Below are positions 59,071 through 64,000 of a stretch of 64,000 nucleotides of DNA, one piece after another. This stretch comes from Magicicada septendecula (Eukaryota > Arthropoda > Insecta > Hemiptera > Cicadidae), in NCBI GenBank assembly GCA_034769895.1, contig CM068367.1, positions 689,326,548-689,390,547 of the forward strand. The letters run 5' to 3'. A model generated the notes under the pieces. It was not told the origin of the DNA. It saw nothing but the letters and a program-made list of their open reading frames with translations, and did no database searches. The position numbers and the translations under genes were made by a program. The number at the start of each line of letters is the position of its first letter. Position 1 is the stretch's first letter.

Positions 59071-60474
59071 AAGTAACAAAAGGAATATCAACAGCACGTA
59101 TACGATGACAGACTAGAGAGCTAAGGAAACGTTACTACTGACCTTATGAGCGCCACTGGTACACAAAATACAAGCAACAACCCAAAATACTCACGTACTT
59201 TACGACAAAAAGACTTACCTACAAAATGATTCACAGAAAATAGATAACATTACGAATTATAACTTTTAATCCAAAAATATTACTATAATTCCGACACATG
59301 ATTTTATAAACATTAAAAACCGTATTTCTTGTATTTTTATGTAGAATGCGTCCAATAAAAGACATGTTTTATATTGATACAAAAAATTTACCTAAATTTT
59401 AAGATACTCTTAACTATTTTTTTCTGTCAATCTTTAATATTTTAAGCAATGAAACTCATTAATATGAATACAACACGCACGCACACTGACACACATACAC
59501 ACACAGTTCCAAGAAATTATTAGAATTAAACAAATGGTAATACCCCCCTTTTGTAGTAATGTTGAAGTACACTTGGGGAGATAGAGTGATAGGTATACAA
59601 GGATTACGATGAATAGTTTGATGAGGTATGGAAAGACGTAAGTTGAATGAGGTAAAGAGGGGTAGATTGGGCAAGAGAAAGAACAAGAGAGTGAGAGACA
59701 GGATGAGATATAGGGTGAAAGACTGAGGGGGAGATATGAAGAGAGGCGTATCAGTAGTGTGCGTAATAGTCACGTTGCACTCGTACGCAGCACCAGCACC
59801 AGCATGCTAATTAGACCCTACCGTTTGTATGTGTCTTCGGTTGCGTTTTTATAATACGCATAAAAAATAGATTTATCAACACGTTAAAATAGAAATGTTA
59901 ATCGTCCGAAACAAGACAGTGTCAGAATAATTAATTAGAGAGTGTAGCGTAACGGGCCTGACCGGGGACGGGGATATGCAGAGTAGGATCGTTGCACTCT
60001 GTGTCATAAAGTGGCAGATAAGGCGAATGTTAACACGTCATGCGAGTCCAACCTCAGGCCGAGTCTATTTCCCAGAACGTGGCCAACCATAACGCTCTGC
60101 CGTTTCCTTCCTTGATAACTGCAAACAACAATTACAAAAAACTGCGTATTTTATTTTATGTTTGAAAAAACTTGTTTACCCGTTACTCAACATTTACTGT
60201 CTAATAACCGACCCGATTGTTAACTAACTATGCGACATGACTTATGACAGGATTTGCTGTGTACCGCTGTTTAAACCTTTTGTCGGTTGAAGACGCAAGA
60301 AAAAAGTAAACATCTTCAGAACACATGAATTTGAAGTCATTTAACTTTCAATTATTTTTTTTTAAATTTTCTTTTAATATTATAACTGTCACTAACACTT
60401 TTGCTAACAAGTAATACGATTTAATTTTTTCAGCTCATTAACGCACACCTCAATAGTATCGTCATCATCATCGT
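59071..60474. other. No gene recognised
   Basis: Includes a purine-rich plus strand at 59570-59755 (GAGA-rich), which makes the minus-strand Leu/Ser/Phe frame there. No gene is supported. Confidence 0.45.
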
Positions 60475-61165
60475 TATCACCATAGTAACTAGTATGCTCC
60501 CTGAGCTGCACAACTCGCTCATTATTTTGAACGAATTACATTTATTATTGGATCAATGACATTAGATAATTTATCACTTTTCAAAGAATTTGCAAATTTC
60601 TAAAACTGTACAGTATATTCAGATTTTTGTTTAAATCATCTTTAATGTGATATCCCATAAGGAATTTGCAATTTTATCAAAATTTTGCCCAATTTTTTGG
60701 GCCCTGGTATCCTAAAATTTTGAAATTCCAAAAATTAATACTAGATTCATATTTAATTAGATTCATTTTAATTTGATAGGCCTCATACAGTTTTGCAATT
60801 TTATCGAAATTTTCACCCACTTTTTGGCCCCGGTACCTCAAAATTTTGAAATTTTAAAAAATAAACACTAAATTCATACTTTAGTTAAAATATCCTTCAA
60901 TTTGATACCTCTCATGGACTTTTGCGATTTTTGAAAATTTTGACCCCCTCACAATTTTACCTACCGCCCCCCTATTTGAGGGGTGCTCATTCTAAAAAAA
61001 CAATACGGTTCCACAGGGTGATAGTATGGACACGCCTACCATGTTTTACGAAACTCTATTTATGCGTTTAAAGATTATCGTCGGAAATACCCCAATTAGA
61101 TAGAGATAGACAGACAAATGCCAAACGGTCGCGTGGAAACTGAGAACTAGCGTCGCTCGTTCATT
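60475..61165 (+). repeat. Dispersed repeat family A, copy 2
   Basis: Same family and orientation as 44150-45305. It opens with CCCTGAGCTGCACAACTCGC, contains two to three degenerate internal units with CAAAATTTTGAAATT and TTTTGCAATTTTATC, and ends with GGTTCCACAGGGTGATA, ACCATGTTTTACGAAA, GATAGACAGACAAATGCCAAA and GCTCGTTCATTAATAA. It is shorter than copy 1, with fewer internal units. Confidence 0.75.
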
Positions 61166-62189
61166 AATAATAATTATTATTGTAAGAATCGGATTGTATC
61201 TTGAGGATTCTTGTTTTTGTTTGCGTTAGATGGACAAACTAGCTAACGGTTAGTATTAGTATCAAGCTAATTTGGTCCAAGTAATAGTTATGACAATTGC
61301 ACCACATGTTTGGGACACGTAAATTGTGTATTTGAATGTAAAATATAAATTTAACAAAACCAATCAAATCTATGAATACAACAACAACAAAATAAATAAA
61401 AAGGTTTTGTAAAATATATAAAAATATATATAAATTTTATATAAATATATATAAAAAAACGTTTATATATTTTACAAAACCTTTGTATTAATATGTTTCA
61501 CCAAGTGCCCAACGAGTCATCAATTAATATCGTAAAATAAATAAAAACGTTGGCACACAGCTGAAGTAACTTCATAGAGATGGAAACTCAAATATGTGTT
61601 AGTAAAACATGCGGCTTGCAGTCACTAAAAAGCATTTGAAAACAGTGGGCTCAGAAACAATCTTCTCTTCAAAACCATTAGACAGTAGGGATGTTAAGTG
61701 AAAGAATGTACTATACGTTCTTTTGTTTATTGTTCACGGTAATCAAACAATTTAATAAAATAAAATAAAATCAAGATTAACTAATGCTATAAAAGAAGAA
61801 CGGCATACGCAAAACAAATACAGAATGCAATGTTCGAAATGTGTTTGCATCAGTTGGCAACACTTACAGACGATGGTGTGTAAAGTCGAAAGCGTTTAAC
61901 CTATGCCATGAAACGAAGAAAAAAGAAAAACCAAATATTATTATAAAAAGTGAATAATATCGTGCTAGGCTATGGAATTGTAAGGCACAGCCGTGACTAT
62001 AAACAGGTATCTAGGGACATAATTAGCCATGATGGAATCTGCTATATAGATATTAATTATAGACTCACTTAATGACAAATGGCCACCCAAAAGCTAAACT
62101 CTTTGTTCTGGTCGTCAAGAATTAGAACGAATGTTAAAAGACCAATTGTGCAGCCAATTACATCATAAGCATTAGAGTACTGGTAGATG
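61166..62189. other. No gene recognised
   Basis: Holds the hairpin at 61399-61482. Otherwise AT-rich with nothing identified. Confidence 0.4.
61399..61482. repeat. AT-rich hairpin
   Basis: AAGGTTTTGTAAAATATATA at the left pairs with TATATATTTTACAAAACCTT at the right, giving a stem of at least 20 bp with a TA-rich centre. Confidence 0.9.
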
Positions 62190-62530
62190 ACAAAAAGGAA
62201 TAAAGAAAAATTGGCAACGGTTGAAATGGATTGTTTGGGATGATGTTGTCAGTTATCCTGGCAGCACCATGTAAGGAATGAAGTAATAAGGGAGACAGCA
62301 AATGTCAAAAAAGTATTAATGGAATAGCTGAACAATGCAGGTTAATGCAGAGAATGAGCAACGGGGGGATGACCTAAAATGATACTAGAATATCATCCGC
62401 ACATTGCAGGAAAAGGGGCAGGCCTCGAAGAACTTGGAAACAGGATGTGGACGAGGATATTAGGAGCAGAAATTTACAGAACAGAGATTACTGTCGGTTG
62501 AGGTGATGGGATGCGACAAATGTCGTATGC
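62190..62530 (+). pseudogene. LINE ORF2 C-terminal remnant
   Basis: Across frames the plus strand reads HHVRNEVIRETANVKKVLME, then PKMILEYHPH, then RKRGRPRRTWKQDVDEDIRS and RNLQNRDYC. This is the standard end of many LINE ORF2 proteins (RNExIRxxxxVxxxL, RxPKxxLEY, GRPRxTWxxxxDEDI). Stops and at least two frame changes are present. Only the 3' end is retained. A GT/GC dinucleotide run follows at 62538-62575. Confidence 0.75.
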
Positions 62531-64000
62531 TTCCTCTGTGTGTGTGTGTGTTTATGTGTCTGCACGCGCGCGCATGTAATTTGTAACATGCAATAATAAT
62601 AAAATTATATAAGAAGTAGTAGTAATAGTTGTAATTATTCAACTCCTGTTTTGGTATACGTTTTTTCTACTACTAATGTCCATTGGTATACTCCTGCCAT
62701 ATAACATCAGTAATCGACATTACCCGATGTAATATTGGCCTTAGTTTCTCTGCCTATTTCTATCCAAGCTATCAAGTTGTTTTGACTTCGACCTGTACTT
62801 ACAGTATATCCTTATAGTTTTATACAGGATATGTGACGATGGTTGCATATGGTGAAATGGTAAAGTGGCGGATATTAACGTTAGCCAGTGTAAACCATAC
62901 ACGACTATAGACTACTTGTTTTTAGTCTACATGTTGAGAAAAACAATGATATTCGGTTATCTGATTATATTTGCGTCTATATCTTTAAGGATGTAGCGTA
63001 TTCGTCCTAGTGACTGCGGGTTCACCAATTCGTATTTGCCCCTCTTCCTTTCCAGCCAATCTCTGTGGACATCGAAATATAAGCGTACACCGTCTTTCAC
63101 ATAATCGCATCTTTAATCGCAAGGTCAAGTCAAGGACTCTCCGTAGGAAGTATGGTGAGCTGATCCCCCTCCCCAACGTCAGACCAGTGTAACTACATCA
63201 AACCCCTCTCTCCGATTGTTACTAAGTTAAGACAGTATGAGTGTTACAACAATTACATAACTACCAAAAGACTAACAGCAAGACTTATAGAAAAGTTTTA
63301 AACCCCGTGTTCAAAGTTGTTATAACGCGTTGTTTGTTGTAGGCCTATACTTGTTTGGTAACGTCAAAGTTTCATATTTTATTCTCGTTTTTATATAGTT
63401 ATGTTTCTCGTTCGCCGGTGAGAATACATAACGAACACGTACGTGCTGGCTGTCACACATGGGCTACGTGGTGACGGCGTTGTGGTCTCCGTTATTTATG
63501 TCCCAAACGTTCCTGCAGTCGTAAATATTACCGATTGTAAAGAAATACCATTAACGCGAATGCAATTCTCTTTCAGCTTACACAGAACTGGTTACCACTT
63601 GGCGGCTATATAATAACGAAAGGCTAACAGCTGTTATTATTATTATTAATAATGATGTTCATCACAACATTTGCCGATCTCGATGCACGCGGGGTTACAG
63701 CAACATACCGTGGTTTTGTCGTCACTTTACACAGTATATAATATAAAATCTCGGAACCTGTTCTTGGAATCGTAATTGTTCGTCTTCTTCATTGCTACCT
63801 GTAACCATTGGTTCTGCTACCTGTAACCAAGTAGTATTGCTAGGCACTGCTTGGTTCTTGTTGTCATGAACAATGTTGTTTCTTCTTTAACCCCTCTCTT
63901 GTTTATGTATTATTTAATTCGAAGGCTATGTGTCTACCGGCTTTACTAAACGTATTTGACAATAGTTTAGGGAGATCATTTAGTTACACAGCCTGGCCTA
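62531..64000. other. No gene recognised
   Basis: A 60-63 codon frame exists on each strand at about 62985-63192 in slightly GC-richer sequence, with no recognisable motif. GCTACCTGTAACCA is repeated at 63794 and 63817. Nothing else is identified. Confidence 0.45.

Overview
The window is AT-rich eukaryotic DNA, most likely from an arthropod and perhaps a hemimetabolous insect. The evidence is an arthropod-type I-clade LINE, Penelope-like elements, many short LINE tails, long CA/AG/AGT microsatellites and no dense gene packing. The species assignment is a low-confidence inference. I found no intact host protein gene, rRNA or convincing tRNA. It reads as intergenic or intronic DNA built largely from decayed transposable elements and satellite-like repeats.

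Layout. 1-9640: mostly featureless DNA with one copy of an unnamed dispersed repeat (1705-1965), a possible TTAA-flanked short transposon (3243-4092), a decayed LINE reverse transcriptase on the minus strand (4786-5800) and a second LINE tail invaded by a CT/GA microsatellite (6607-6852). 9731-16480: the main retroelement, a nearly full-length but dead I-clade LINE. It has a gag-like ORF1 with an RRM-like segment and zinc knuckles, then endonuclease, reverse transcriptase, RNase H and a C-terminal zinc motif. A 1215-bp segment covering the end of ORF1 and the endonuclease is duplicated in tandem almost perfectly (11291-12505 and 12506-13720). 16600-24200: a PLE-tail-like motif, a diverged 164-bp tandem duplication, a CA microsatellite and unannotated DNA. 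24210-25887: a large imperfect inverted repeat. 27236-27514 and 53466-53600: two members of a short hAT-like family. 29225-29530: a LINE tail. 32927-35913: a candidate decayed hAT element with 14-bp perfect terminal inverted repeats.

43600-51000 is the most structured part. It holds copies of two dispersed repeat families, a 29-bp minisatellite, a 5'-truncated Penelope-like element with a GIY-YIG endonuclease (46808-47302), and a 2.1-kb array of a 47-bp minisatellite with higher-order organisation (48059-50167). The end of that array is interrupted by an 829-bp non-autonomous hAT-type element with an exact 8-bp target duplication. 52160-52320 is another LINE tail. 54076-56990 holds a second Penelope-like element on the minus strand, joined head-to-head to an inverted 5'-truncated copy of itself. 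57600-59060 is an unidentified GC-rich island. 60475-61165 is the second copy of dispersed repeat family A, and 62190-62530 is a last LINE tail.

How it works together: the coding sequence I can recognise is retroelement sequence, all broken by stops, frameshifts or lost catalytic residues, so nothing here looks active. The points most worth follow-up are the LINE duplication, the head-to-head Penelope arrangement, hammerhead-like motifs at Penelope tails, the dated order of events minisatellite then hAT insertion, and the unnamed repeat families.
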